The notes beneath the pieces were generated by a model. That model did no database searches and was not told where the DNA came from. It was given only the letters and a program-made list of their open reading frames with translations. From Bacillota bacterium (GTDB taxonomy: Bacteria > Bacillota_I > Bacilli_A > RFN20 > CAG-288): a stretch of 64,000 nt of DNA. Made by a program: the position numbers and the translations under genes. Below are positions 44,959-54,792 of the stretch, piece by piece (position 1 is the stretch's first letter; every line of letters starts with the position of its first letter). The stretch spans positions 12,635-76,634 of the forward strand of contig JAEWSJ010000027.1 in the NCBI GenBank assembly GCA_023398335.1. The letters are read 5' to 3'.

Positions 44959-46359
44959 CTATTTATTCAAATTAATCTTACTAAAAATCTCATTAACCTT
45001 TTGTTTTAAATCTTCTAAGGAGCCTTCATTCTCTATTACATAATTCAATTTATTATGATTAGATTCATAAGCGGAAGAAGATGAATTTAGCGATATTTTC
45101 TTTTCGATATCTTTGTCTCCACGAATAAGTAGATTCCTCTCTTGAGAAGTAGTTTCTACTCCTACAAGTAGAGTAAAAATCTTATCCATATGAGACTCAA
45201 ATAGCAACGGAACTTCAACTACAGTAATATAGTTGTAATTTTCAATTAAAAAGTCATTAATTATATCTTTGACTTTCTTCCATATATACAATTGATATTT
45301 TCTTCTAAATGCTTTATCACTTAACAATTTATTTTGAATTAACTCTTTACTTAATATTCCCTCTTCATCAAAAAGATACGGAAATTTATGTTGACATTCC
45401 TTTAAAAAAACTAAAGAAGAATACAAATCATGAACAATTTCGTCACACGAAATGACTTTAGCACCGCAATCCTTAAAATAAGAAAGTACCATACTCTTGC
45501 CACTTCCAATTTTACCAGTTAAGCCAATTGAAGGACGCACATGTTGACATGAAGGACAATAAGTAGTTCCTCTTCCATTAACATATCTTTTTTCCATTTT
45601 ATGCTTACATATAAGACATTGTTTTCCTTCACGTCCATAAGCGAATAATTCGTTTTGGAAGTTACCGGAAACGCCTTTAGAAGGATGATATGACTTTATG
45701 GTAGATCCACCTTTATCAATTGCTTTTCTTAAAACTACAATAGAATTAGTTAAAATAGCTTCCGCTTGGTTATCGTTTATTTCTTTAGCTTTCATAAAAG
45801 GAGATATCTGAGATTTAAACAAGACCTCATCTGCATAGATGTTTCCTAACCCCGCCATAATCTTTTGATCAAGCAAAGTTTCTTTAATTGGTTTATTAAT
45901 ATTCTTATATTTTTCTAATAGATAAGATGATTTATCAATCTCCCACGGTTCTGGTCCAACCTCAGTTAATGGTTTAGTATTGTATAACTCATCTTTTTTC
46001 TTTAAATACATCACACCAAATTTTCTCGTATCGTTAAATAATAAATAAGTATCATTGTCTAATTTAAAATATAACGATGTCGCTTTATTAATGTTGTTTT
46101 CTAGTGAAGGAAGATTAAAGAACTTCCCTTCCATTCGAAAATGAACAATCAATTCATAATCATCATCTAAATCCAATATAAGATATTTCCCTTTTCGAGA
46201 AAGAGAAACGATCTTTCGATTGATAATATTTGATTTAAATAAATTAATATCACTTTGAATAAGACGCGGATAGATAATCTCAATTTCTTTAATTGTTCTA
46301 GAAACAATAAGCGGAGATAGAATATTTTTAACTGTTTCAACTTCTGGTAATTCAGGCAT
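44959..46359 (-). CDS. Fused formamidopyrimidine-DNA glycosylase and dephospho-CoA kinase
   Basis: 466 aa in one frame. Residues 1-272 are complete MutM/Fpg: catalytic MPELPEVETV (P2, E3), LIVHFRMEGKF, QKIMAGLGNIYADE (H2TH) and the zinc finger CLICKHKMEKRY...YCPSC. Immediately after, at 279-289, GLTGKIGSGKS opens a complete CoaE (P-loop, CDEIVHDL, VEVPLLFE, Q-E-R-N-L-L-I-R-G-D lid). In relatives mutM and coaE are often adjacent genes; here no stop or start separates them. One protein should excise 8-oxoG and phosphorylate dephospho-CoA. Downstream of polA in the same operon. Confidence 0.93.
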   Translation of the reverse strand: MPELPEVETVKNILSPLIVSRTIKEIEIIYPRLIQSDINLFKSNIINRKIVSLSRKGKYLILDLDDDYELIVHFRMEGKFFNLPSLENNINKATSLYFKLDNDTYLLFNDTRKFGVMYLKKKDELYNTKPLTEVGPEPWEIDKSSYLLEKYKNINKPIKETLLDQKIMAGLGNIYADEVLFKSQISPFMKAKEINDNQAEAILTNSIVVLRKAIDKGGSTIKSYHPSKGVSGNFQNELFAYGREGKQCLICKHKMEKRYVNGRGTTYCPSCQHVRPSIGLTGKIGSGKSMVLSYFKDCGAKVISCDEIVHDLYSSLVFLKECQHKFPYLFDEEGILSKELIQNKLLSDKAFRRKYQLYIWKKVKDIINDFLIENYNYITVVEVPLLFESHMDKIFTLLVGVETTSQERNLLIRGDKDIEKKISLNSSSSAYESNHNKLNYVIENEGSLEDLKQKVNEIFSKINLNK

Positions 46360-46376
46360 AAGATTTTTTCTTCTTT

Positions 46377-48980
46377 CTATTTACAATCATACCAAGTGTC
46401 ACCGATATCACCTTCAACCATCAGTTTACACTTAAGTTCTATGGCATGTTCCATAATATCCTTAATCTTAACTTTTAATTCATCATATTCGCTAGGAACA
46501 AGTTTAAAGATTAATTCATCGTGAATTTGCAACACCATTTTACTTTGATAATTCTCAAGTAATTTATCTACTCTGATCATCGCTACTTTAATTAAATCAG
46601 CAGCAGTCCCTTGGATTGTCGCATTAACCGCCGCACGTTCCGAGAACGAACGAAGATTAAATATCGGAGAATCAATATCTTTCAAATATCTTCTTCTCCC
46701 AAGTAAAGTTTTAACATAACCGTTTTCATGAGCAAAACGAATTACATTATCTTCATACTCTTTTAAGCCGCTATAAGCTTTGTAAAAATTTTCAATAATT
46801 TCATGAGCTTCCGCCGCTGAGGTTCCAATTTGAGACGCCAAGCCCCAATCAGAAATACCATAGACAATACCAAAATTAACCGCTTTAGCTTTTCTTCTCA
46901 TCAAGGAAGTAACTTCATCTTTACTAACGCCAAAGACTTTCATCGCTGTAGACGTATGAATATCTTCATCGTTATTAAATATTTCTTGTAATTCTTTTAT
47001 GTCAGCCACCGAAGCTAAGACTCTTAATTCAATTTGAGAATAGTCAAAAGATAAAAACTTATACTCATAATCCTTATAAAAGAATGCTTTTCTAATCTCT
47101 TTTCCTTCTTCGTCTCTAATTGAAATATTTTGTAAGTTTGGTTCGCTCATAGATAAACGACCCGTTGTAGTTAAAGCTTGGTTAAATACTGCATGAAGTT
47201 TTCCATCTTCATACACGCTCTTATTTAAAGCATCTGTATATGAAGTAACTATCTTATTGTATTTTCTATAAGCAATAATAAGAGGAACTACTGGATGAAG
47301 TGTAGCGATTGATTTTAATACTTCAATATCAGTCGGAGCAGATTTTCTTCTCTTTTTAAGTTGAAGTTCATCGTAAATTAATTCACCAACTTGTTTAGGT
47401 GAATTTAAGTTTAGTTCATGTCCAACTAAAGTAAAAATTTGATTCTTTAATTCCTCGACATAATTTTTATATCTAACATTAATCTTTTCTAACTCATCCT
47501 TATTAAGTGGAAAACCTTCATTTTCCATACGTGCTAATACGCTGGTTAAAGGTAACTCAACCTCTTCATATAAACTGTATTCTTCATTATCTTTTAACGA
47601 TTGAATTACTTGTTCATAAAGTCTATTTAATGAAAGAACCAAAGTAATATCTTCTTTGTCTTCTTCTATTTCAACATTAAAGAAAGATAAGCAACCTTTT
47701 TTACTTTGTTCAACATCGGCATTTAATAAATAAGTTGCTAATAATAAATCAAAAAAAACATTATTAATAAGTGGTAATTTACATCTATCTAAAGCCACAA
47801 TAAGTCCTTTTAAATCGTAGGTCTTCTTACTTATATCCGAGACTAAATACTTCTTAAAATCTTCATCTTTAATCGCCCTATCAATACTTAAGAAATAACA
47901 TCTTCCTTCCACTTCAAAATAAAAGCCTAAGATATCTCCTGAATGATAGTTTGTTGACGAACAAGAAACTAAAATTGAAGAAGGAATCTTGTTAATTTCT
48001 TTAAAGGCTTTAATATCAATTGCTTCTTCGACTTTTAAAGATGGTTTAATCTTAGTGGAATTTTCTTCATTAATATCGCTAAATAACGACATTTTACTAT
48101 CTAGTTTAACTTGCAATTCCTTCATAAATTTAACAAAATCATAGCGCTTGTAAAACTCCAAAAGTTTATCATCATCTTCTTCTCTCAATGAACTATGATC
48201 ATAATAATCCTTTACATCTAAGTCAGTGACAATTGTAGCCATTCTTTTACAGAATAATGCAACATCCTTATTCTCAATTATATTCTGCGCTACTTTGGAT
48301 TTATCATCTTTAATTCCTTCAAGGATGCTTTCAATATGACCGTATTTTTCAATTAGTTTTATCGCAGTCTTTTCTCCGACTCCTTTAACGCCTTTTATGT
48401 TATCAGACGGATCACCAACTAAGCCTTTATAATCAATTACTTGATCAGCTTCAAACCCCATCTTTTCTTTGATGTTTTCTTTATTAAAAACTTCGATATT
48501 TGATAAGCCTTTACGTAAAAAGTTTACTTTTACTCCATCTTTTAATAACTGAAGATAATCTTTATCGGAAGTAAACAAAGTAATATCATCTTTTTGTTCA
48601 ATGCCATAGTATGTCAAAGAGCCAGCTAAATCATCCGCTTCATAACCATCGAGTTCACAATGCTCAATACCTAAGCAATCTAACAAAATACGCGAAAGAG
48701 GTATTTGAGTAACTAAATCCGGCTCACAAGGTTTACGGTTCATCTTATATGATTCAAGTTCTTTACTTCTAAAGGTTTTTTTACCTGTATCAAAACAAAC
48801 AATCATCTTATCGCCAAGTTTTAATTCAGACTTAATTTTTACCATCATATTTCTAAAAGAATAAAGGGCGTTAGTTGGCGTTCCGTCTTTCGCACGCATT
48901 ATATCCATTCCTGGACGATACAATGCATAAAAGCTTCTAAAAAGTAACGAATTTCCATCGATAATATACAACTTACTCAT
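46377..48980 (-). CDS. polA: DNA polymerase I
   Basis: 867 aa. N-terminal 5' nuclease (IDGNSLLFRSFYAL, ELDGYEADDLAGSL, TSDKDYLQL, LVGDPSDNIKGVKGVGEKTA). The central 3'-5' exonuclease domain lacks the DxE of motif I, so proofreading should be absent, as in many Firmicutes. Polymerase motifs: LQNISIRDEEGKEIRKAF, SFDYSQIELRVLA, RRKAKAVNFGIVYGISDWGL and LQIHDELIF. Needed for Okazaki fragment maturation and repair. SD GGAG sits right after the dnaE stop, two bases before the gene. Confidence 0.97.
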   Translation of the reverse strand: MSKLYIIDGNSLLFRSFYALYRPGMDIMRAKDGTPTNALYSFRNMMVKIKSELKLGDKMIVCFDTGKKTFRSKELESYKMNRKPCEPDLVTQIPLSRILLDCLGIEHCELDGYEADDLAGSLTYYGIEQKDDITLFTSDKDYLQLLKDGVKVNFLRKGLSNIEVFNKENIKEKMGFEADQVIDYKGLVGDPSDNIKGVKGVGEKTAIKLIEKYGHIESILEGIKDDKSKVAQNIIENKDVALFCKRMATIVTDLDVKDYYDHSSLREEDDDKLLEFYKRYDFVKFMKELQVKLDSKMSLFSDINEENSTKIKPSLKVEEAIDIKAFKEINKIPSSILVSCSSTNYHSGDILGFYFEVEGRCYFLSIDRAIKDEDFKKYLVSDISKKTYDLKGLIVALDRCKLPLINNVFFDLLLATYLLNADVEQSKKGCLSFFNVEIEEDKEDITLVLSLNRLYEQVIQSLKDNEEYSLYEEVELPLTSVLARMENEGFPLNKDELEKINVRYKNYVEELKNQIFTLVGHELNLNSPKQVGELIYDELQLKKRRKSAPTDIEVLKSIATLHPVVPLIIAYRKYNKIVTSYTDALNKSVYEDGKLHAVFNQALTTTGRLSMSEPNLQNISIRDEEGKEIRKAFFYKDYEYKFLSFDYSQIELRVLASVADIKELQEIFNNDEDIHTSTAMKVFGVSKDEVTSLMRRKAKAVNFGIVYGISDWGLASQIGTSAAEAHEIIENFYKAYSGLKEYEDNVIRFAHENGYVKTLLGRRRYLKDIDSPIFNLRSFSERAAVNATIQGTAADLIKVAMIRVDKLLENYQSKMVLQIHDELIFKLVPSEYDELKVKIKDIMEHAIELKCKLMVEGDIGDTWYDCK

Positions 48981-48982
48981 AA

Positions 48983-51901
48983 TTAATAACTCTCCTTATT
49001 CACTTTATTGATAATGACTCTCTTCTTCAAGTAATCATATTCTTCTTCTACTGAGATAATATCTTCCTTCTTAATAACAAATGAGGACGGAAGATAAACG
49101 AAGTTTCTCTTATTCTCATCTAACAGTTCTACCTTCATTTCCCCCGCATAATATAAAGGAGAGGAAACGACAACGTATAATTTACGATATTTCTTCTTAC
49201 TAGTAATAACGTCTTCAAGGCTAAACGAGAAGACCTTACCTATCATGAAAAATTCATTTTCAAAATCTTGTAAAGTTGGTTTGCCCTTTTTATCAATGAG
49301 TGGCATTGACGAAGATGATGAAGCAAAACGAGTAGATAATAAGATCGTATCAAGTTTATCAATCATATCTTTACGAGAAATATTGAATTCATCAAACGCT
49401 CCACTAAAAATAAGATTTGTCAGAGATCTCTTATCATCTTCATTTAATGATATTCGCGATAAGAAATCAAACAAGGAAACATAATCACCTTTCTTACGCT
49501 CTTCTAAAATACGTGAAACAAAATTAGGATTAACATTCTTCACCGAATTAAATCCGACATAGAAATAATTATCATGGAAACTAAAAAAGTCATAAGATTT
49601 ATTAATTGATAAAGCGTGAAGTCCAAAAGCAAAACGAGATAACTCTTGTTTAATCTTAATAAACTTATCATCGGACAATGATATCTTATTAAGACTAGCT
49701 AAATAAAATTCTTCCGGATAATTCGCTTTATAATAAGCCAAAGTATAAGTAAGGAAGGCGTAAGATACTGCGTGAGCCTTATTAAAACCATAAGAAGCAA
49801 ATTCAAGTATTAAAGAATATATCTTTTCTGCTTCTTCTAAAGAATACTTATTTTTTACCGCACCATTGATAAACTCTTTTTTAAGTTGTTCCATCTGTTC
49901 ATATTTCTTTTTAGAAATAGCTTGTCGAAGAAGATCAGCCTTACCACCATCAAAAATAGCAACTTTACGAGCAATGCTCATAATCTGTTCTTGATAGATT
50001 ATTATCCCATATGTTTCTTTCAATAATTCATTTATTATCGGAGAAGAATAAGAATATTTTTCTTGCCCGTTTTTTCTACGAGCATACGAAGCGATATTTT
50101 TCATCGGACCAGGACGATAAAGTGCAATTAAATCCGCCAGTCCAATGATAGAATTAGGCTTAATTAAACGAATAGTGTTACGCATTCCACTCGATTCTAA
50201 CTGAAATAAATCCACTAGTAATAATTCATCGATAACATTAAACGATTTAGCATCATTTAAGTTAGCTATGATATTCGGAAGTTTTTTTCCATTTGAAATA
50301 ATATTGTTTTCAATTTTTGAAATAAAAGATAGATTAGATAATGCTAAAATATCCATTTTTAGGAATCCCATTTGCTCTAACGTTTGATACTCATACCCCG
50401 CCACCGAAATAGCAGAAGGAGAAGTTGTAAGCGGAATATATCTATCAAGTCGTTCATTTGATAAAATCACTCCAGCCGCATGCATAGATGTATTAACCGG
50501 ATAATCAAACACAAGTTTACTTAAATCAATTATTTTTTTATAGTATTCATCTTTATATAACTTAATTAAAAATTTATTATTTGTTAATTCTTCTTTAAAG
50601 TTTTTACCCTTAAATGATATAGCTTTTGATAAAGTTGAGATCCTGTCTTCGGGTACGTTAAAAATCATTCCAATGTTTTTAATTGCTGAACGCATCTGTA
50701 AGGTTTGATAAGTAACTATCGCGGAAACACGACTATCGCCATACTTTGCTCGAAGGTAATTAACCACTTCTTCTCTCTTATCATCTTCGAAATCCACATC
50801 AATATCCGGCATTGTTTTTCTTAAAGGATTTAAAAATCTTTCAAAAGTTAAATTGAATTTTATTGGATTAATATCCGTAATTCCTAATGAATACGAAACA
50901 AGAGACCCAGCCGCACTTCCTCTTCCAGGACCAACTTTAATTTTGTTCTTCTTTGCAAAGTTAATATAATCCGCCACAATAAGAAAATAGTCGTTAAAAC
51001 CCATTGAATCAATGATGGATAATTCATAATTCAATTGGTGTAAGTATTTTGCTTCAATTGAAGAAGAAAATCTTTTATTCAAACCACTTAACGCCGCTTG
51101 ATATAAATCCTCTTTAGATGAAGAAGAATACTGAATAATCGAGCCTCTATTTTTCATAAATTCAAAAGAAATAGCGGAAACAATTTTCTCTTCTTCCGCA
51201 ATTTCTGTTAAAAGGTATATTTTATCCTTAACTTTGGTTGAAATCAAAAAATAAGGCCCAGACGTAATTAAATCTTTCTCTTGAACTACTGTTTTTGTTC
51301 CGATTGCTGATAACAAACAAAAAGTCTTATAAGAATCCGCTGAATCTAAATATTGAACTTTTGGAAACGCTACAGAGTCATATGAATGAGAAGCGATAAA
51401 ATCTCTCGTATGTTGAATTAATACAGAGTCTTCTTTGGAATAAATTTCTATTCCAAAATAAAAATTTTTAAATATGCGTGAAAGAGCCAAGAAAAAATTA
51501 TTATGACTTTCCAAAAACTCTTTGTCTTTCATCATTCGATCTTCAGTTTTAAGAATGAAAGCCAAACCAGATACTTCAGATAAATCCTCAAGTTTTATCA
51601 CATTAAGGTGCTTATTAACTAATTGAACAAGGTTAAGATATCCTTCTTCATTAAGAACGATTAGTTGACCTTTATATATCAAATCATCATTTTCGATATC
51701 AACTCCAATTCCGTAAATATCTTTGATGTTTTTTCCTTTAAAAGCAGAATATAAATACGGGAAAGCCGCAAGAGAAAAATTATCGCATATTGACCCACCA
51801 CTATAGCCTTGAGATATTAATTTAATGCAATAATCCTCGAGTTTTACCGAGGAAGAAAAAAATGAAAAACATGAAATTGTCTGCAATTGATAATACTTCA
51901 T
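48983..51901 (-). CDS. dnaE: DNA polymerase III alpha subunit DnaE, short form with degenerate PHP
   Basis: 972 aa, about 100 shorter than typical. The polymerase core is intact: GPGRGSAAGSLVSY, TMPDIDVDFEDDKR (catalytic Asp pair), HAAGVILS, ALYRPGPM, IYQEQIM, YGFNKAHAVSYA. The N-terminal PHP domain has lost its metal ligands: where relatives have an HxH start, this one reads QTISCFSFFSSS. The C-terminal OB-fold region is short. In low-GC Gram-positives DnaE extends primers beside PolC; PolC is not in this window. First gene of the operon, SD GGAGG. Confidence 0.95.
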   Translation of the reverse strand: MKYYQLQTISCFSFFSSSVKLEDYCIKLISQGYSGGSICDNFSLAAFPYLYSAFKGKNIKDIYGIGVDIENDDLIYKGQLIVLNEEGYLNLVQLVNKHLNVIKLEDLSEVSGLAFILKTEDRMMKDKEFLESHNNFFLALSRIFKNFYFGIEIYSKEDSVLIQHTRDFIASHSYDSVAFPKVQYLDSADSYKTFCLLSAIGTKTVVQEKDLITSGPYFLISTKVKDKIYLLTEIAEEEKIVSAISFEFMKNRGSIIQYSSSSKEDLYQAALSGLNKRFSSSIEAKYLHQLNYELSIIDSMGFNDYFLIVADYINFAKKNKIKVGPGRGSAAGSLVSYSLGITDINPIKFNLTFERFLNPLRKTMPDIDVDFEDDKREEVVNYLRAKYGDSRVSAIVTYQTLQMRSAIKNIGMIFNVPEDRISTLSKAISFKGKNFKEELTNNKFLIKLYKDEYYKKIIDLSKLVFDYPVNTSMHAAGVILSNERLDRYIPLTTSPSAISVAGYEYQTLEQMGFLKMDILALSNLSFISKIENNIISNGKKLPNIIANLNDAKSFNVIDELLLVDLFQLESSGMRNTIRLIKPNSIIGLADLIALYRPGPMKNIASYARRKNGQEKYSYSSPIINELLKETYGIIIYQEQIMSIARKVAIFDGGKADLLRQAISKKKYEQMEQLKKEFINGAVKNKYSLEEAEKIYSLILEFASYGFNKAHAVSYAFLTYTLAYYKANYPEEFYLASLNKISLSDDKFIKIKQELSRFAFGLHALSINKSYDFFSFHDNYFYVGFNSVKNVNPNFVSRILEERKKGDYVSLFDFLSRISLNEDDKRSLTNLIFSGAFDEFNISRKDMIDKLDTILLSTRFASSSSSMPLIDKKGKPTLQDFENEFFMIGKVFSFSLEDVITSKKKYRKLYVVVSSPLYYAGEMKVELLDENKRNFVYLPSSFVIKKEDIISVEEEYDYLKKRVIINKVNKESY

Positions 51902-52133
51902 AAGTTTCCTCCTTTGTTTATATAATTATACTATATATGTTCTTCATATTTTAACTTAAACACCTAAAAATAATTAAAAAACACGTGTCAAAATGAATAA
52001 GTAATTATCTAACTAAAACAAAATGATAATTATATATAGTTTTTCGATACGAAATAATATACAATTACCAACAAATTGTTGCTTAATTCACATATACGCA
52101 TTAAGATTAATTTGTAACTGAAAGGTGATTATT

Positions 52134-52910
52134 ATGGGAAAAATATTGGAAGTTCGTAATTTAACCAAAGAATTTGATCTTAATAAAAAACAAATGAAAG
52201 AGCGCAACAGCATGAACACTAAATTAGTTGCTGTAAACGACCTTTCTTTCGATTTATATAAGGGTGAAATCTATGGCTTACTTGGTCCTAATGGCGCTGG
52301 TAAAACAACGACATTAAGAATGCTCTCTACTCTTATTTCTCCGACTAAAGGAACAATCTCAATCAATGGGCTTGAACTTAGTAAAAACAAAGACGAAATC
52401 AGAACAAAAATTGGATTTTTAACCAGTGAGTTAAAACTTGATGGCTTCTTTACTCCAAACTATACATTTGACTATTTTGCTTCTCTTTACTCTTTAACCG
52501 ATGAAGAAAGAGATTCAAGAAAGAAAGAATTGTTTAGTCAGTTTGGTATCAACGAATTTAAAGATACTAAAATTAATACTCTTTCAACCGGTATGAAGCA
52601 AAAAGTATCCTTAGCTATCTCACTTATTCATAATCCTGATCTCGTTATTTTTGATGAACCTACAAACGGATTGGATATTATCACAAGTAAAATTGTTGAG
52701 GATTATCTTATTCATTTAAAAAATGAAGGTAAAGCCTTAATAATTTCAACTCATATTTTTTCACTAGTTGAAAAACTATGCGATAGAGTTGGCATTATTA
52801 TCGATGGAAAAATGATGCTTGAAGGAACGATGAAAGATATTACCGCAAGCAAAACACTTGAGGATGCTTTCTTCGATATCTACAATTCCATAAAAGGAGG
52901 AAAAGATTAA
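52134..52910 (+). CDS. ABC transporter ATP-binding protein (NatA-like)
   Basis: 258 aa from ATG 52134 (AAAGGTG upstream). Walker A GPNGAGKTT, Q-loop, signature LSTGMKQK, Walker B LVIFDEPTNGLD, H-loop STHIFS. Pairs with the membrane protein that starts on its stop codon. It drives export; the partner's NatB-like sequence suggests Na+ or drug extrusion, unproven. Confidence 0.88.
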   Translation: MGKILEVRNLTKEFDLNKKQMKERNSMNTKLVAVNDLSFDLYKGEIYGLLGPNGAGKTTTLRMLSTLISPTKGTISINGLELSKNKDEIRTKIGFLTSELKLDGFFTPNYTFDYFASLYSLTDEERDSRKKELFSQFGINEFKDTKINTLSTGMKQKVSLAISLIHNPDLVIFDEPTNGLDIITSKIVEDYLIHLKNEGKALIISTHIFSLVEKLCDRVGIIIDGKMMLEGTMKDITASKTLEDAFFDIYNSIKGGKD

Positions 52911-54103
52911 TGAAACGTATTTTTACCGTTATGAAAAAAGAGCTCGTTAGATTCTTCACAGATAAACGAATGCTCGCTTCGCTCTTTCTTCCAGGTATAT
53001 TAATATTCGTAATGTACTCTCTTATCGGAAACTTTATGCCAGATATTATCTCTGGTAGTGTTATAGATAAAACCTATGAAAATAAAATCGTTTTAACAAA
53101 TAACTACAACACCACTGAAAATACTAATAAATCTCTTCTAGCTGAGACTGTTACAACTTACTTTACTAAACAAGGATATGTTGCACCTTCAATCACCTAC
53201 ATCAACACCACTGATGTTGATAACTACATGACGAAATTAACTGACAAATCAATCGATACATTAATCGTTTTCGATAATAACTTTGAATACTTAATTAAAA
53301 ATCCAAGCGGAAACAATAAACCAAACATCAAGGTTTATTACAACTCTGAAAATAAAAATTCAGAAACAACATTCTCAATTATTACTACTGCTATTGATAC
53401 TTTATATACCAATTTCACCGTTAACGCGGGAGTAGATAAACCAAATGTCGGTACTCAAAGTTCAACAGCAAATACACTCTTCTCCTTCCTTTTCCCCATG
53501 ATAACAATTATGTTACTCTATTCAACGACAATTACCATTTGTCCTGAATCCATCGCTGGAGAAAAAGAAAGAGGAACGATTGCTTCCGTCTTAATCACTC
53601 CTATTAAAAGAAGTGAATTAGCAATTGGTAAAGTATTAGCTTTATCTATTGTTTCTGTCGCCGGAAGTATCGTTAGTGCTCTTGGTGTTATCTTATCCTT
53701 ACCAATGCTAGTCTCAGGCTCAGGGTTTGGATTTACCATTGATTTTGGTTCAGCAATTCTCTTGGTGTTCCTCATCATTTCCGCAGTTATCTTATTTGTC
53801 ACTGTTTCTTCCCTAGCTTCAACATTTGCTAAAACAATCAAAGAAGCTTCAGCTTACTTAGGACCAACCGTCGGAATTATTATCTTAGCTGCAGTTGCTC
53901 CAATGTTAATTAATAGTACTTCATTATTTACTTCGCTTATTCCTATATATAATACATGTCAATGTATGGGTTCAATTCTTACCTCAACCTTCAACCCGTT
54001 GTACTTTGGTTTATCAATATTAATGAACCTTATCTATAGCGGAATAATAATTTTCTTCATTGTAAGATTATTCAACAATGAAAAAATTATGTTTAATAAC
54101 TAA
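52910..54103 (+). CDS. ABC-2 type permease (NatB-like)
   Basis: 397 aa. The N-terminus MKRIFTVMKKELVRFFTDKR and a first membrane helix LFLPGILIFVMYSLIG match NatB-type permeases, followed by a large extracytoplasmic domain (about 45-180) and five to six helices; EKERGTIASVLITPIKRSEL is the coupling helix conserved in ABC-2 proteins. It overlaps the ATPase gene by one base. Candidate Na+/antibiotic exporter. Confidence 0.85.
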   Translation: MKRIFTVMKKELVRFFTDKRMLASLFLPGILIFVMYSLIGNFMPDIISGSVIDKTYENKIVLTNNYNTTENTNKSLLAETVTTYFTKQGYVAPSITYINTTDVDNYMTKLTDKSIDTLIVFDNNFEYLIKNPSGNNKPNIKVYYNSENKNSETTFSIITTAIDTLYTNFTVNAGVDKPNVGTQSSTANTLFSFLFPMITIMLLYSTTITICPESIAGEKERGTIASVLITPIKRSELAIGKVLALSIVSVAGSIVSALGVILSLPMLVSGSGFGFTIDFGSAILLVFLIISAVILFVTVSSLASTFAKTIKEASAYLGPTVGIIILAAVAPMLINSTSLFTSLIPIYNTCQCMGSILTSTFNPLYFGLSILMNLIYSGIIIFFIVRLFNNEKIMFNN

Positions 54104-54201
54104 TATTGTTTCTTCAATATAGGTTAATTATTCATAGTAGAATTTGTCTTAAGCTATATCAGCCACATAAAAACTGAATTATGCAATAAACGTTAAAAAA
54201 A

Positions 54202-54230
54202 TTGACTATTTTAGAAAAAGGCTGTATAGT
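54202..54230 (+). promoter_or_regulatory. Promoter of the rimP-nusA-infB operon
   Basis: -35 TTGACT (54202-54207), 17-base spacer, -10 TATAGT (54225-54230). The transcript should start near 54237 and carry a leader of about 90 bases ahead of rimP. Confidence 0.75.
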
Positions 54231-54236
54231 ATTAGA

Positions 54237-54312
54237 GGATTGAAAAATCCAATTCTTAAAAATCACAAAGATATTTAAGAGTGAGTTCCGCGTGAACTCG
54301 CTCTTTTTTATT
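54237..54312 (+). promoter_or_regulatory. rimP operon leader with intrinsic terminator
   Basis: The leader starts with a small hairpin GGATT-GAAA-AATCC and ends in a strong one, GAGTGAGTTC / GAACTCGCTC (54279-54300 region), followed by six T before the rimP SD (AAAGGAGG). A terminator placed between promoter and first gene implies attenuation of the translation-factor operon. Leader terminators before rimP are known in other bacteria; the antiterminator mechanism is not visible here. Confidence 0.65.
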
Positions 54313-54329
54313 CAAAAGGAGGTCAAAAT

Positions 54330-54776
54330 TTGGAATTACTTGACAAAATCAATGAATTAAGCGAGAAAATCGCCCATCAATTCGGACTCGAAGTCTTTAA
54401 AATCTACTTTAAAAATGAAGAAGATGGAAAAGTTCTTCACATTGAATTAACTAAAAAAGAAGGTGTTGGTTTACAAGACATTGTAAACTTCACTGAAAAT
54501 ATTAATCCACGACTTGATGAAATGTCCGAATTAGATTTCCCTTATTCTCTCGATTGCTCTTCCCCAGGTGCGGAACGCGAAATCGAAATAAGTGAATTAG
54601 ATGAGCTAAGTGGCGAATACATGGAAATTACATGTCCAAAAGGCACATTCACCGGTACGCTTAGCGAAACAACCCCAGATACTATTACCTTAAAATACTT
54701 CCTTAAAGGAAGACCAAAGAAGGAAATAATATCAAAAGACCAAATATCAAAAGCGCAGCTTAAAGTTAAATTATAG
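54330..54776 (+). CDS. rimP: Ribosome maturation factor RimP
   Basis: 148 aa. Starts with TTG at 54330, chosen because AAAGGAGG lies seven bases upstream. Two-domain RimP: LHIELTKKEGVGLQDIVNFT and LDFPYSLDCSSPGAEREI, the conserved segment before the SH3-like C-terminal part. Helps assemble the 30S subunit. First gene of the operon with nusA, ylxQ, infB and rbfA. Confidence 0.93.
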   Translation: MELLDKINELSEKIAHQFGLEVFKIYFKNEEDGKVLHIELTKKEGVGLQDIVNFTENINPRLDEMSELDFPYSLDCSSPGAEREIEISELDELSGEYMEITCPKGTFTGTLSETTPDTITLKYFLKGRPKKEIISKDQISKAQLKVKL

Positions 54777-54792
54777 GAGGAATAATTAAAGC

